This document shows positions 8,974 to 20,427 of a stretch of DNA of 64,000 nucleotides, piece by piece (the first letter of the stretch is position 1; each line of letters begins with the position of its first letter). The notes under the pieces are model-generated. The model saw only the letters and a program-made list of their open reading frames with translations. It made no database searches and was not told where the DNA came from. A program made the translations under genes and the position numbers. Source of the stretch: Serpentinimonas barnesii (GTDB taxonomy: Bacteria > Pseudomonadota > Gammaproteobacteria > Burkholderiales > Burkholderiaceae_C); contig NZ_BAWN01000024.1 in NCBI RefSeq assembly GCF_000696225.1, positions 1 through 64,000 of the forward strand, read 5' to 3'.

Positions 8974-9477
8974 TCAGAGTGGGTGCTCGGTGTAAAAGCG
9001 CCCGCCGTGGTAGAGCAAGGGCCGGGCATCTGGCCGATGCTCGCAGCGCTCGACCGCACCGACGAAGATCAGGTGGTCGCCCTCGGCGTGCTGGCTGTGG
9101 TGTCGGCACTCGAAGCGCGCCACGCCGCCGGCCAGCAAGGGCACACCGGCGGGGCTGGGCTGGTGCTCCACCCCGGCCCAGCGGTCGATGCCGGGGGTGG
9201 CGAAACGCAGTGCCAGGTCGCGCTGCGAGGCCGCCAGCACGTGAATGGCAAAGTGCCGGGCATCCCGAAACACCGGCAGTGCGTTGGAGCGCAAAGCCAG
9301 ACTCCAGAGCACCAACGCCGGCTCCAAGGACACCGAATTAAAGGAGTTCACCGTCAGCCCGACCGGGGAGCCATCGACCGCTCGGGTGGTGACGATGGTC
9401 ACGCCGGTGGCAAAGCGGCCCAACGCAGCGCGCAGGTCCTGCGGGGAAGGGTGGGGTGCGTTGGTGCGTGGCGTCAT
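8974..9477 (-). CDS. Flavin reductase-like domain protein
   Basis: 167 residues covering a complete flavin reductase-like (FMN-binding split-barrel) domain. The signature RAALGRFATGVTIVTT is at residues 16-31, followed by GLTVNSFNSVSLEPALVLWS and a C-terminal GDHLIFVGAVERCEH. Such proteins use NAD(P)H to reduce FMN or FAD for partner monooxygenases (HpaC, DszD and similar). No monooxygenase is adjacent, so it may serve a distant partner. It is 62 bases downstream of dadA on the same strand and could be cotranscribed with it. Confidence 0.88.
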   Translation of the reverse strand: MTPRTNAPHPSPQDLRAALGRFATGVTIVTTRAVDGSPVGLTVNSFNSVSLEPALVLWSLALRSNALPVFRDARHFAIHVLAASQRDLALRFATPGIDRWAGVEHQPSPAGVPLLAGGVARFECRHHSQHAEGDHLIFVGAVERCEHRPDARPLLYHGGRFYTEHPL

Positions 9478-9539
9478 AAACGGGCTAGATTGTCACCGAA
9501 TCTGCCCCTGCGCCCATTTGCACTCAAGGCGCAAGGGAT

Positions 9540-10817
9540 TTATGCCGGTCCGTACTCGGGGCTTTGCCCACTCATCTGACGGGCCAGCGCGCGCCCCGAG
9601 CCGGCCCCCAGCGTCCAGCCCAAGGTGCCGTGGCCCACATTGAGCCACAAGCCGCCGATGCGGCTGGGGCCGATCAGCGGCACGTTGCTGGGGGTGGTGG
9701 GGCGCAGGCCGCACCAAAAGTTGGGCGCACCGCCTTGTTCAGGCAAACGGGTGTCGGCCACACCCGGGAACACCGCCTCAATGCGCTGCAACAGGCGCGC
9801 GCAGCGTGCCCGTGCCAAGGGGGTATCGAGCGCGTGGTCCATGCCGGCCAGTTCGAGCGTGCCCGCGACCCGCAACTGGTCCCCCAGACGCGAGACGGCG
9901 ATTTTGCATTCGTCGTCGATCAGACTGAGGGCCGGCGCGCGCTCGGGCCGCAGCAGGTTCAGGGTGGCGCTGTAGCCTTTGCACGGATAGACCGGCAAAC
10001 GCAAGCCCAAGGGCCGAGCCAGCGCCACCGAGTCGCTGCCGCAAGCCAGCACAAAGGCATCGGCCTGCAGCACCCGGGTCACGCCCGTGCGCTGGTGCCG
10101 GATCACCGCCCGCTTGAGCACCCCGCCTTCGAGCGCCAACTGCTCGATCAGGTGCCCATACAGCAGGTGCGCCCCCGCGCCTTGGCAGCGCAGCGCCAGC
10201 GCCTGGGTGAAGGCGCGCGCATCGCCATGCTCGTCGGTGCGGGTGTAACAGCCGCCCAGCAGGCGCTCGGCAAAGGGCTGCAGGGCCGGCTCGAGCTGCA
10301 ACAACTCGTCGCGCCCGAGCTGGCGCCGCTGGACCCCGAGCGCCTGCATCATGTCGGTGACGCGGGCCGCGCCGCGCAGGCTGGCGGCGTCGGTGCAATA
10401 AAGCGCGATGCCGCGCTGGCTGCGCTGGTACTCGATGCCGGTCTGCTGCACCATCTGCTCCAGGGTGGTCTGGCTGTAGCGCGCCAGCGCCACCAGTTGG
10501 CGCAGGTTGCGCTCGAAAGCGCTGTGCGTGCACTGGCGCAAAAAACGCAACAGCCACGACCACTGGGCCCGGTCCCACTGCGGCCGCAGCAGCAAAGGGG
10601 CTTGGCGCTGCAACATCCAGCCCAAGGCCTTCAGGGGGGTGTCGGGGTGGGCCCACGGCGCGCTGTAACCGACCGAAATTTGGGCCGCGTTGGCAAAGCT
10701 GGTTTCCAGCGCCGCATCGCTTTGGCGGTCCACCAGCGTGACCTCGTGCCCGGCTTGCAACAAATGCCACGCACTGCAGGTGCCGATGATGCCAGCCCCG
10801 AGAACGACGACGTGCAT
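9540..10817 (-). CDS. dadA: D-amino acid dehydrogenase small subunit
   Basis: 425 residues, close to E. coli DadA at 432. It begins with the FAD-binding Rossmann motif VVVLGAGIIGTCSAWHLLQAG and continues with ETSFANAAQISVGYSAPWA. The C-terminal LRPTTPSNVPLIGPS segment is typical of the DAO/DadA superfamily. DadA is a membrane-associated flavoenzyme that oxidatively deaminates D-amino acids, chiefly D-alanine, to keto acids. In enteric bacteria it pairs with DadX racemase; here alr lies about 7 kb away rather than adjacent. The ATG at 10817 leaves only the first turn before the Rossmann strand, as expected. Confidence 0.92.
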   Translation of the reverse strand: MHVVVLGAGIIGTCSAWHLLQAGHEVTLVDRQSDAALETSFANAAQISVGYSAPWAHPDTPLKALGWMLQRQAPLLLRPQWDRAQWSWLLRFLRQCTHSAFERNLRQLVALARYSQTTLEQMVQQTGIEYQRSQRGIALYCTDAASLRGAARVTDMMQALGVQRRQLGRDELLQLEPALQPFAERLLGGCYTRTDEHGDARAFTQALALRCQGAGAHLLYGHLIEQLALEGGVLKRAVIRHQRTGVTRVLQADAFVLACGSDSVALARPLGLRLPVYPCKGYSATLNLLRPERAPALSLIDDECKIAVSRLGDQLRVAGTLELAGMDHALDTPLARARCARLLQRIEAVFPGVADTRLPEQGGAPNFWCGLRPTTPSNVPLIGPSRIGGLWLNVGHGTLGWTLGAGSGRALARQMSGQSPEYGPA

Positions 10818-10926
10818 GCAAGCTCCTTTCGTGGGCCGCTTGGGGCCCGTTGTGTCGTTGATTTTGCCGCATTCCCCAGCTCCATCCCCACCACCGGCCC
10901 AAGTGCCTGTTGGCAGGGCGCTCCGA

Positions 10927-11886
10927 TCAGGCTGCGGGCCGCGGGCATTCGATCAGTTGCTGCGCCAAAAATCCGGCTTGTTCGTTTTTGTCTGCGTAAC
11001 CCAGTGGGTTGGCCACCACCCGGCAGCGCCCCACCGTGTAATCGTGGGCGCAGTGCAGGTGGCCGTGCAGCCACAGGTCGGCCAGCGGCAACAGCTCGTC
11101 GAGGGCGTTGCAAAAACCGGCGCTGCCCGGATTGAGCCCGTAGCGCGGGTCGTGGCTGCGCAGGCTGGGGGCAAAGTGCGTCACCACCACGGTCGGGCCG
11201 GGGTGCGCTTGCGCCAGCGCCTGGCGCAACCAGTGCTGGCACAGCAGGGCTTGCTCGCGCATGGCCGCGGCATCAAAAACCTGGCCGTGGCGCAGCGTTT
11301 GCATTTTGTGCAGATAGTGGTTGGCGGCCCGAAAGGCGCGCTCGCGCAGTTTGAGCCGCCGCGCCTGCGGGTCGGCTGGCAGGCCGCGCCCACTGTAGGG
11401 CCGCTCAGCCAAGGCGTCAAAGTCGCTCCACAAGGTGGTCCCGACAAAACGCACGCCTCGGTAAAGCCACTGCTCGCGCTCCAGCCAGACGATCCCCAGC
11501 CGCTCGCAGCAGGCGCGCAGGGCCTGGTGGGTGGCGTCGAAATCGAGCCCGTCGTACTCGTGGTTGCCCGGGCAAAACAGCACCGGCGTGGGCCAGCCCG
11601 CGTACTGCGGCAAGGGTGAAAACCGGCGCAAGCCCCAGTCGGGCTCGCTCATCAGGGGCGGCGCGGGGGGCGATGGCTGCGGCTGCGGCGCATGCGGCTG
11701 CACCCGGTCAGCAGCCGGGCTGGCTGTGGCAGCCGGGGTGGCGCCTGGGGCGGTTTTGGGCGCCGATGCGCGTTGGTAAGACCCTATGTCGCCCGCCAGC
11801 ACCAGCACATCCGCACCCGGCGCGGGTCTGGCTTGCCAACCCGGCTGAACCTCAAGGTGCAAATCGCTCAGGAGTTGTATTTTCAT
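10927..11886 (-). CDS. Calcineurin-like metallophosphoesterase
   Basis: 319 residues. All metal-binding motifs of the family appear in order: SDLHLE near the N-terminus, AGDIG, GNHEYD, VVTHFAPS and HGHLH. A two-metal phosphoesterase active site is therefore intact. The substrate is unknown; relatives act on nucleotides, cyclic nucleotides or phosphoproteins. Between AGDIG and the sequence leading to GNHE there is an insertion of roughly 45 residues made mainly of Ala, Pro, Thr and Gln. Most homologues pass directly here, so it is probably a surface loop. The ATG at 11886 places SDLH at residue 7, the usual spacing. Confidence 0.87.
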   Translation of the reverse strand: MKIQLLSDLHLEVQPGWQARPAPGADVLVLAGDIGSYQRASAPKTAPGATPAATASPAADRVQPHAPQPQPSPPAPPLMSEPDWGLRRFSPLPQYAGWPTPVLFCPGNHEYDGLDFDATHQALRACCERLGIVWLEREQWLYRGVRFVGTTLWSDFDALAERPYSGRGLPADPQARRLKLRERAFRAANHYLHKMQTLRHGQVFDAAAMREQALLCQHWLRQALAQAHPGPTVVVTHFAPSLRSHDPRYGLNPGSAGFCNALDELLPLADLWLHGHLHCAHDYTVGRCRVVANPLGYADKNEQAGFLAQQLIECPRPAA

Positions 11887-12053
11887 GGAGCAAGGCGGGT
11901 CGTGCGACGAAGGCGAACCCAGTCAGCCTGCGCCCCTGCAAGGGGTCGAAATGGAGCTGCGAATGTAAGGGATTGAAAAAGGACTTGGCAAGCATCTAGG
12001 GTTTACCCTAAGATCGGGGCCTGATTATGCTGCATTGCAGCAAAAGGACTGTG

Positions 12054-12518
12054 ATGACGACTTCATCCCCCTCTATGCCGGCCCGCTCAGCGCTGGGTGA
12101 TGCCGCACCAACACCTGCAAGCCCGGCCAAGCCCGCGCCTGCGCGGGCCCGACCCGGCCTAGGCATTGCGCTCGCGGAGCGCCCACGCATCTGGGTGCGC
12201 CCACTGGCTGCGCTGCTGCTGTCGCTGGGCGTGGTCTTGCTGGCGCTGGCCAGCGAGCGGCTGCTGAGCGAGCGGGCCAACGATTATCTGCTGCTGGCCT
12301 GGCTGGCTCTGTGGCTGCTGCTGTTTGCTGGCTGCCTGTTGCTGGCCGGCACCACGCGCCGCATGGCCCAGCGCTGCGCCCATGCGCTGGACCACTGGGC
12401 CCGGCGACGCGCTCAGGCCCGGGCCGACGCCCGGTTTATGGCGCTGGCCAAACACGATGCCCGCTTGCAGACCGAATTGCGCGTGTCGCAGGATGGGCCA
12501 TCGGTTGCGTCGGATTGA
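12054..12518 (+). CDS. Small two-helix membrane protein of unknown function
   Basis: 154 residues. I chose the ATG at 12054 because AAAGGA lies five bases before it. The first 45 residues are rich in Ser, Ala and Pro. Two hydrophobic segments follow (PLAALLLSLGVVLLALA and LLLAWLALWLLLFAGCLLLAG). The C-terminal 50 residues are basic and probably cytoplasmic. I do not recognise a family. The AT-richer region just upstream could hold its promoter. It lies 62 bases before the AI-2E permease gene and may share its transcript. Confidence 0.6.
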   Translation: MTTSSPSMPARSALGDAAPTPASPAKPAPARARPGLGIALAERPRIWVRPLAALLLSLGVVLLALASERLLSERANDYLLLAWLALWLLLFAGCLLLAGTTRRMAQRCAHALDHWARRRAQARADARFMALAKHDARLQTELRVSQDGPSVASD

Positions 12519-12580
12519 GGCCAGCGCCCACGCGCCCTGCCCCATAATGCCGTCACCCCCTTAGCCTAACCCACGCACCA

Positions 12581-13729
12581 ATGAACGAAGCCCACCCTCC
12601 GCTCTGGCTGCGCCGCGCCCTGATTGCCGCGCTGCTGAGCGTGCTGCTGCTGGCCGGTCTGGTGGTGCTGCAGCCCTTCGTCACCGCCGTCGCCTGGGCG
12701 GCGATCTTGGTCTATGTCTCGTGGCCGCTGTACCTGCGCCTGCTGGCCCGCTTCCATGGCCGGCGCGGCTGGGCCGCGTTCGCGATGACGATGGGGCTGG
12801 CGGTGGTCCTGGTCGCAGTGCCGGCCTGGCTGCTGTTCATGCTGCAGCGCGAAGGGTATGGCGCGATGCGCGACGCGGTGGCCCTGTTGCGCGCCGGCGT
12901 CGAGCTGCCGGAACCGCTGGCGGCCATTCCATGGCTCGGCCCTTGGCTGCAGGAGCGGCTGGCGCTGCTCGGCGGCGACGGTGAGGCACTGGGCCGCCAG
13001 CTTGCCGCCATGGGCGAGCAGTGGGGGCAGTGGCTGGGCGCGCATGCGGTCGGCCTGCTTGGCGATCTGGGCCTGAATGCAATGCGCTTTGCGATCGCCT
13101 TGCTGACCGCCTTCTTCTTGTTCCGAGACGGTGCGGAGTTGATTGCGCAATCGCGTCAGGTGTTGCACAGCCTGCTCGGTGCGCGCGTGCAGGCCTACTT
13201 CAACGCGGTCGGTGACACCACCCGCGCCGTCGTCTACGGTCTGTTGTTGGCGGCCATCGTGCAGGGCTTCATGGCCGGGCTGGGCTACTGGGCGGTGGGC
13301 ATCTCGGCGCCGGTTTTTTGGGGTGCGGCGACCGCAATGCTGGCGCTGATCCCGTTCGGCGCAACGCTGATCTGGGTGCCGATGGGGCTGTGGCTGCTGC
13401 TCACCGGCCACGTCGCCGCCGGCATCGGCCTGCTGCTCTGGGGCATGCTGGCGGTGAGCTGGATCGACAACTTGGTGCGCCCGCTGATCATCAGCGGCGT
13501 GTCCAAGGTGCCGTTCCTGATCGTGTTGTTTGGCGTGCTCGGCGGGCTGGGCGCGTTCGGCCTGATCGGGCTGTTCGTGGGCCCGGTCATCTTGGCGGTG
13601 CTGCTGGCCATCTGGCGGGAATGGGCCAACACGGAAGCCGCCGCCGCGCGGGCAGCGGAGGCAGCGGAGGCAGCGGAGGCAGCGGAGGCAGCTGACGCTG
13701 CGCCCACTGATTTGCGCAAAAGCCCTTAA
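12581..13729 (+). CDS. AI-2E family (PerM/YdiK-like) permease
   Basis: 382 residues with about seven to eight membrane segments. The family features are the two N-terminal helices, a soluble middle region, and the C-terminal helices containing [13 protein letters not shown] and [12 protein letters not shown]. Members export small molecules; the best known are the AI-2 exporter TqsA and the sodium/proton antiporter-like PerM, but substrates vary and none can be named here. The last 25 residues are a low-complexity Ala-Glu tail encoded by a 9-base tandem repeat. The stop codon overlaps that of pckG on the other strand. Confidence 0.85.
   Translation: MNEAHPPLWLRRALIAALLSVLLLAGLVVLQPFVTAVAWAAILVYVSWPLYLRLLARFHGRRGWAAFAMTMGLAVVLVAVPAWLLFMLQREGYGAMRDAVALLRAGVELPEPLAAIPWLGPWLQERLALLGGDGEALGRQLAAMGEQWGQWLGAHAVGLLGDLGLNAMRFAIALLTAFFLFRDGAELIAQSRQVLHSLLGARVQAYFNAVGDTTRAVVYGLLLAAIVQGFMAGLGYWAVGISAPVFWGAATAMLALIPFGATLIWVPMGLWLLLTGHVAAGIGLLLWGMLAVSWIDNLVRPLIISGVSKVPFLIVLFGVLGGLGAFGLIGLFVGPVILAVLLAIWREWANTEAAAARAAEAAEAAEAAEAADAAPTDLRKSP
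13652..13687. repeat. Nine-base tandem repeat, four copies of GCAGCGGAG
   Basis: Four perfect copies lie at the end of the AI-2E permease gene and encode an (Ala-Ala-Glu) repeat. Being a multiple of three, copy-number change would lengthen or shorten the cytoplasmic tail without loss of frame. Confidence 0.85.
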
Positions 13730-15591
13730 GCGTCCGCGCCGGCCACCAGCCGCTGCTCCAGCTGCGCCTTGACCGCCAGCAACTCGGGCGGCAGGTGGTG
13801 CGCCAGTTGCTCGAAGTGTGCGCCGTGGCTGGCCAGTTCTTGCGCCCAGTCGGCGGCGTCGATGTGGCTCACGGCCTCGAACTGCTGCGCGCTAAAGGCC
13901 AGCCCGTCCCAGTTCAAATCGGCGTAGCGCGGGCTGGTGCCAAAGGCGTGATCCTGCCCCTCGGCTTGGCCTTCGAGGCGCTGCAGCATCCAGTGCAGCA
14001 CGCGCATGTTGTCGCCAAAGCCGGGCCAGACGAACTTGCCGTCAGCGCCTTTGCGAAACCAGTTGACGCAAAAAATGGCTGGCAGGCGCGCCCCACTGGC
14101 CGCCAGCCGGGCCCCGAGATCGATCCAGTGCTGGAAGTAGTCGCTCATGTGGTAGCCGCAAAAGGGCAGCATGGCGAAGGGGTCGCGGCGCACCACGCCT
14201 TGCGCGCCAAAAGCGGCGGCGGTGGTCTCAGAGCCCATGGTGGCAGCCATGTACACGCCCTCGTTCCAGTTGCGCGCCTGCGTGACCAAGGGCACCGTGC
14301 TGCTGCGCCGGCCGCCGAAGATGAAGGCGTCGATCGGCACCCCGGCCGGGTCGTCCCAAGCCGGGTCGAGCGCCGGGTTGTTGGTGGCCGACACGGTAAA
14401 GCGTGCGTTTGCGTGCGCCGCCTTGGCACCGCTGTCTTGGGCCAGTTGCGGCGTCCAGTCGCGCCCCTGCCAGTCGATGGCGTGCGCCGGGGCTGGGCCC
14501 ATGCCTTCCCACCAGACGTCGCCGTCGTCGGTGCGCGCCACGTTGGTGAAAATCACGTCGCGCTCGAGGCTGCGCATGCAGTTGGGGTTGGTCAGGGTGT
14601 TGGTGCCGGGGGCCACGCCAAAGTAGCCCGCTTCGGGGTTGATGGCGTACAGGCGGCCATCGGCGCCGGGCTTGATCCAGGCGATGTCGTCGCCCACGGT
14701 GCTCACGTGCCAGCCCTCGAAGGCCTTGGGCGGGATCAGCATGGCGAAGTTGGTTTTGCCGCAGGCGCTGGGGAACGCGGCCGCAACGTGGTACTTTTTG
14801 CCTTGGGGGTTGGTCACGCCCAAAATCAACATGTGCTCGGCCAGCCAGCCTTGCTCGCGCCCCATGGCCGAGGCGATGCGCAGCGCCAGGCATTTTTTGC
14901 CCAGCAGCGCGTTGCCGCCGTAGCCCGAGCCGTAGGACCAGATTTCGCGCGTCTCGGGGTAGTGCACGATGTATTTGGTTTGCGGGTTGCAAGGCCAAGC
15001 CACGTCGGCCTGCCCCGGCTGCAGCGGTGCGCCCACGGTGTGCATGCAGGGCACGAACTCGCCCTCGCGGCCCAGCACCTCATAAACCGCGCGGCCCATG
15101 CGCGTCATGTGGCGCATGTTGACCACCACGTAGGGGCTGTCGGAGAGCTCGACCCCGATGTGCGCAATCGGCGAGCCCAGCGGCCCCATGGAGAAAGCGA
15201 TCACGTACAGGGTGCGCCCGCGCATGCAGCCTTCAAACAGCGGCTGCAAGGTGGCGCGCATCTGCGCCGGGGCCATCCAGTTGTTGGTCGGACCGGCGTC
15301 TTCGGCCTTTTCGGAGCAGATGTAGGTGCGGTCTTCGACCCGAGCCACGTCGGAAGGGTCGGTGCGGGCGAGGTAGGAATTGGGGCGCTTGGCTGGGTTC
15401 AGGCGCTCCAGGGTGCCGGCATCGACCATCTGCTGGCACAGGCGGTCGTATTCGGCTGGCGAGCCGTCGCACCAGACGATGCGCTCGGGTTGGCACAGGG
15501 CGGCCATGTCGGCCACCCAGGCCAGCAGGCGGGCGTGTTTGACCCAATCGGGTGCGTTCAGGGCCAGGCCCGACATCGCAGGTGCGTTCAT
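13726..15591 (-). CDS. pckG: Phosphoenolpyruvate carboxykinase (GTP)
   Basis: 621 residues from the ATG at 15591, which has CTGGAG eight bases upstream and gives the usual betaproteobacterial start (MNAPAM...). The P-loop region with the reactive cysteine reads [13 protein letters not shown], and GDDIAW, the second metal-site motif, follows. [13 protein letters not shown] and GPTNNW are strongly conserved in the GTP-dependent form. The enzyme converts oxaloacetate and GTP to PEP, the entry step of gluconeogenesis during growth on organic acids. This suits the glycolate, malate synthase and lactate genes in the window. The leader between 15592 and about 15700 holds a terminator-like hairpin. 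The stop overlaps the permease stop within TTAA. Confidence 0.95.
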   Translation of the reverse strand: MNAPAMSGLALNAPDWVKHARLLAWVADMAALCQPERIVWCDGSPAEYDRLCQQMVDAGTLERLNPAKRPNSYLARTDPSDVARVEDRTYICSEKAEDAGPTNNWMAPAQMRATLQPLFEGCMRGRTLYVIAFSMGPLGSPIAHIGVELSDSPYVVVNMRHMTRMGRAVYEVLGREGEFVPCMHTVGAPLQPGQADVAWPCNPQTKYIVHYPETREIWSYGSGYGGNALLGKKCLALRIASAMGREQGWLAEHMLILGVTNPQGKKYHVAAAFPSACGKTNFAMLIPPKAFEGWHVSTVGDDIAWIKPGADGRLYAINPEAGYFGVAPGTNTLTNPNCMRSLERDVIFTNVARTDDGDVWWEGMGPAPAHAIDWQGRDWTPQLAQDSGAKAAHANARFTVSATNNPALDPAWDDPAGVPIDAFIFGGRRSSTVPLVTQARNWNEGVYMAATMGSETTAAAFGAQGVVRRDPFAMLPFCGYHMSDYFQHWIDLGARLAASGARLPAIFCVNWFRKGADGKFVWPGFGDNMRVLHWMLQRLEGQAEGQDHAFGTSPRYADLNWDGLAFSAQQFEAVSHIDAADWAQELASHGAHFEQLAHHLPPELLAVKAQLEQRLVAGADA

Positions 15592-15610
15592 GCAATCGAC
15601 TCCAGAGACT

Positions 15611-15661
15611 AAAAAAACGGATGTGGAAAATCCCCGCTGAGGGACTTGCCGGATCCGTTTT
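15611..15661 (-). promoter_or_regulatory. Terminator-like hairpin in the pckG leader (possible attenuator)
   Basis: Read on the minus strand, AAAACGGAT (15661-15653) pairs with ATCCGTTTT (15622-15614), enclosing a second small stem TCCC/GGGA. The structure ends in a run of seven U, about 20 bases before the pckG start. The U tract overlaps the distal arm. This is the geometry of an intrinsic terminator or attenuator inside a 5' leader. The outer stem is AT-rich with a 30-base interior, so its strength is uncertain. Confidence 0.4.
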
Positions 15662-15826
15662 GTGGCCTTGTGAGAAAGCGCCATGCGAGCCGCTTGGGTT
15701 TAACCTTGAATTTTATGAAAGGTGCGTGAAATTGGCTGGATTTTCTCATGCAAGACTTGCATAAACTGATGCCGCCTCTGCGCCTGTGTTTGACTTGGCC
15801 TCGGACCGGCCACCACTGGGTCGGTT

Positions 15827-17734
15827 TCAGAGCCGGCGTTCCAGCACGCGCAGCACTTCGGCGCCATAGGCCTGCAGTTTTTTCTGCCCCAAACCGGGGA
15901 TGCCTTGCAGATCGGCCAAGGTGCGCGGCAGGCGCTGCGCCAGCGCCTCCAGCGTGGCGTCGTGAAAAATCACATAGGCGGGCAGGTTGTGCTCGCGCGC
16001 CACTTCGGCGCGCCAGGCTTTGAGGGCGGCCAGGGTTTCGCGCGCGGCCAGCGGCAGCGTGCTGGCGGCGCTGCTGCGCGTGCGCGCCGATGCGGCGGGC
16101 GCGGTGCGGGTGCTGGCCTGCAATTTCAGGTACACGCTCTGCTCGCCCTTGAGCACGGCGCGTGCGCCCTCGCCCAAGCGCAGGGTGTTGAAGTGCTCGC
16201 CATCGACCCACACCGCCGCACGCGCAATGAGCTGGCGCAGCAGGCTGCGCCATTCGCGCTCGCCCAGTTCGGCCCCGATGCCAAAGGTGCTCAGGCGCTG
16301 GTGCCCGTGCTGCTGCACCTTGTCGGTGGCCTTGCCGCGCAAAATATCGATCAGGTGCCCAGCCCCAAAGGCGCTGCCGCTGGCCTGCTGCACCCGAAAG
16401 ATGCACGAGAGCAGCTTGCGCGCCGCCTCGCTGGCGTCCCAGGTTTGGGGCGGAGCCAGGCAGTTGTCGCAGTTGTGGCACGGGCTGGAGGCTTGCCCAA
16501 AGTAGCCCAGCAGGCGCACGCGGCGGCAATCGCTGGCCTCGGCCAGGGCCAGCAGGCCGTCGAGCTTGCCGCGCATGGCTTGCTTGAATTCGTCGGCGGC
16601 CGGGCTGGCGTCGATCAGGCTGCGTTGCTGGATCACGTCTTGCAGCCCGTAGGCCATCCAGGCATTGGCCGGCTGGCCGTCGCGGCCGGCGCGGCCGGTC
16701 TCTTGGTAGTAGCCCTCGATGTTTTTGGGCAAGTCGAGGTGCGCGACAAAACGCACGTCGGGCTTGTCTATGCCCATGCCAAAGGCGATGGTGGCGACCA
16801 TGATCAGCCCCTCTTCTCGCAAGAAGCGGTCTTGGTGGCGCTGGCGCGTGGCGGCGTCGAGCCCGGCGTGGTAGGGCAGCGCCTGCAGGCCGTGCGCCGC
16901 CAGTTGCGCCGCCACGTCTTCGACCTTGCGCCGCGACTGGCAATAGACCACGCCCGCGTCGTGCTGCAACTGGCCATTGAGCTGGCTGCTGTGCTCGCGC
17001 TCGATAAAGCGCAGCAACTGCTGCAGGCTGTCTTTTTTCTCGACGATGGCGTAGCGGATATTGGGCCGGTCGAAGCTGCTCACAAAGGTGCGCGCCTGCT
17101 GCAACTGCAACTGCTCGACGATGTCGGCGCGGGTGAGGGCATCGGCGGTGGCGGTTAGGGCGATGCGCGGCACGCCGGGAAAACGCTCGTGCAGCGCCAC
17201 CAGACTGCGGTAGTCGGGCCGGAAATCGTGCCCCCACTGGCTCACGCAGTGCGCCTCGTCGATGGCAAACAGGCTCAGGGTGCCGCGCTCGTACAGGGCT
17301 TGCAGTTGCGCCATGCAGCGCGCCGTGGCCAGCCGCTCGGGGGCGGCGTAGAGCAGGGTGAGCGCGCCGCTCATCATGCGCCGCTCGACCGCTGCGGCCT
17401 GCTCCGGGCTTAAGCTGGAATTGAGGTAGGCCGCCTCCACCCCGGCTTCGAGCAGGGCCCCCACCTGGTCGTGCATGAGCGCGATCAGCGGCGAGACCAC
17501 CACCGTGAGCCCATGCCCGGCGCGCTGGCGCACGATGGCGGGCACCTGGTAGCAGAGCGATTTGCCACCGCCCGTGGGCATGAGCACCAGCGCGTCGCCG
17601 CCCGCGCTCAGGTGCGCCACGATCTCGGCCTGCGCGCCGCGAAAGGCGGGGTAGCCAAACACCTCTTGCAGCACCTGCAAGCAGGGGTCGGCGGTGGCCT
17701 GCGGCCCCAGAGGTGCCAGCGCCGCCTCAGTCAC
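15827..17734 (-). CDS. recQ: ATP-dependent DNA helicase RecQ
   Basis: 635 residues with the full RecQ layout. The P-loop is [12 protein letters not shown], the DEAH box reads [17 protein letters not shown], and motif VI is near [10 protein letters not shown]. The zinc-binding cysteines fall in the [10 protein letters not shown] and CHNCDNC segments. A winged-helix region and a C-terminal HRDC domain follow (residues about 555-635, with [13 protein letters not shown]). RecQ unwinds DNA 3' to 5' in recombination and repair. The ATG at 17734 has 9 bases between it and the upstream rhodanese gene, so the two are probably cotranscribed. Confidence 0.96.
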   Translation of the reverse strand: MTEAALAPLGPQATADPCLQVLQEVFGYPAFRGAQAEIVAHLSAGGDALVLMPTGGGKSLCYQVPAIVRQRAGHGLTVVVSPLIALMHDQVGALLEAGVEAAYLNSSLSPEQAAAVERRMMSGALTLLYAAPERLATARCMAQLQALYERGTLSLFAIDEAHCVSQWGHDFRPDYRSLVALHERFPGVPRIALTATADALTRADIVEQLQLQQARTFVSSFDRPNIRYAIVEKKDSLQQLLRFIEREHSSQLNGQLQHDAGVVYCQSRRKVEDVAAQLAAHGLQALPYHAGLDAATRQRHQDRFLREEGLIMVATIAFGMGIDKPDVRFVAHLDLPKNIEGYYQETGRAGRDGQPANAWMAYGLQDVIQQRSLIDASPAADEFKQAMRGKLDGLLALAEASDCRRVRLLGYFGQASSPCHNCDNCLAPPQTWDASEAARKLLSCIFRVQQASGSAFGAGHLIDILRGKATDKVQQHGHQRLSTFGIGAELGEREWRSLLRQLIARAAVWVDGEHFNTLRLGEGARAVLKGEQSVYLKLQASTRTAPAASARTRSSAASTLPLAARETLAALKAWRAEVAREHNLPAYVIFHDATLEALAQRLPRTLADLQGIPGLGQKKLQAYGAEVLRVLERRL

Positions 17735-17743
17735 GGGCGGCGA

Positions 17744-18154
17744 TCACATCTGCTCCCAAGGCAGGCCGTCAAACCGCCAGCCGTTGCGGGTGGAGCGGTG
17801 AAAGTTGGCATCCAACTCGCCCTCGAAGCCGTGCAGCACGTGCGCCACTTGGCCAAAGCCAGCCGCCTCCAGCGCCGCCCCGGCGTCGAGGGTGCGCTTG
17901 CCGCTGCGGCAAATCAGCAGCAGCGGGCGCTCTTTGCTGCCGGCTTCGCGCTCGACCTGCTGCACGAAACGCTGCGCATCGGGGCGCAGTTCGGGGTATT
18001 CGTACCACGGCACCTGCACCACACCGGGCGGTCGGCCCACGTAGAGCGACTCGACTTCCATGCGCACATCGACGAACAGCGGGCGTTGCTCAGCCGGGCG
18101 ATCGTTGTGGCTTTGCAGCCAGTCCCAAGCCTGGCGGGGTAAAAAGTGTTGCAT
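17744..18154 (-). CDS. Rhodanese-domain protein
   Basis: 136 residues forming one rhodanese domain. The active-site loop reads ICRSGKRT, with the catalytic cysteine followed by the CRxGxR pattern of single-domain rhodaneses. An N-terminal FVDVRMEVE and a GFEGEL segment fit the fold. Rhodaneses transfer sulfane sulfur to cyanide, thiols or protein acceptors. It sits between hemB (6 bases) and recQ (9 bases) on one strand, an apparent three-gene operon hemB-rhodanese-recQ. No specific sulfur acceptor is suggested by the neighbours. Confidence 0.88.
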   Translation of the reverse strand: MQHFLPRQAWDWLQSHNDRPAEQRPLFVDVRMEVESLYVGRPPGVVQVPWYEYPELRPDAQRFVQQVEREAGSKERPLLLICRSGKRTLDAGAALEAAGFGQVAHVLHGFEGELDANFHRSTRNGWRFDGLPWEQM

Positions 18155-18160
18155 AGGGGC

Positions 18161-20423
<2,263 letters not shown>

Positions 20424-20427
<4 letters not shown>

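Noticed and set aside
15591-15684. Longer pckG start at 15684
   Set aside because: No ribosome-binding site and no family sequence before MNAPAM; the shorter start has CTGGAG.
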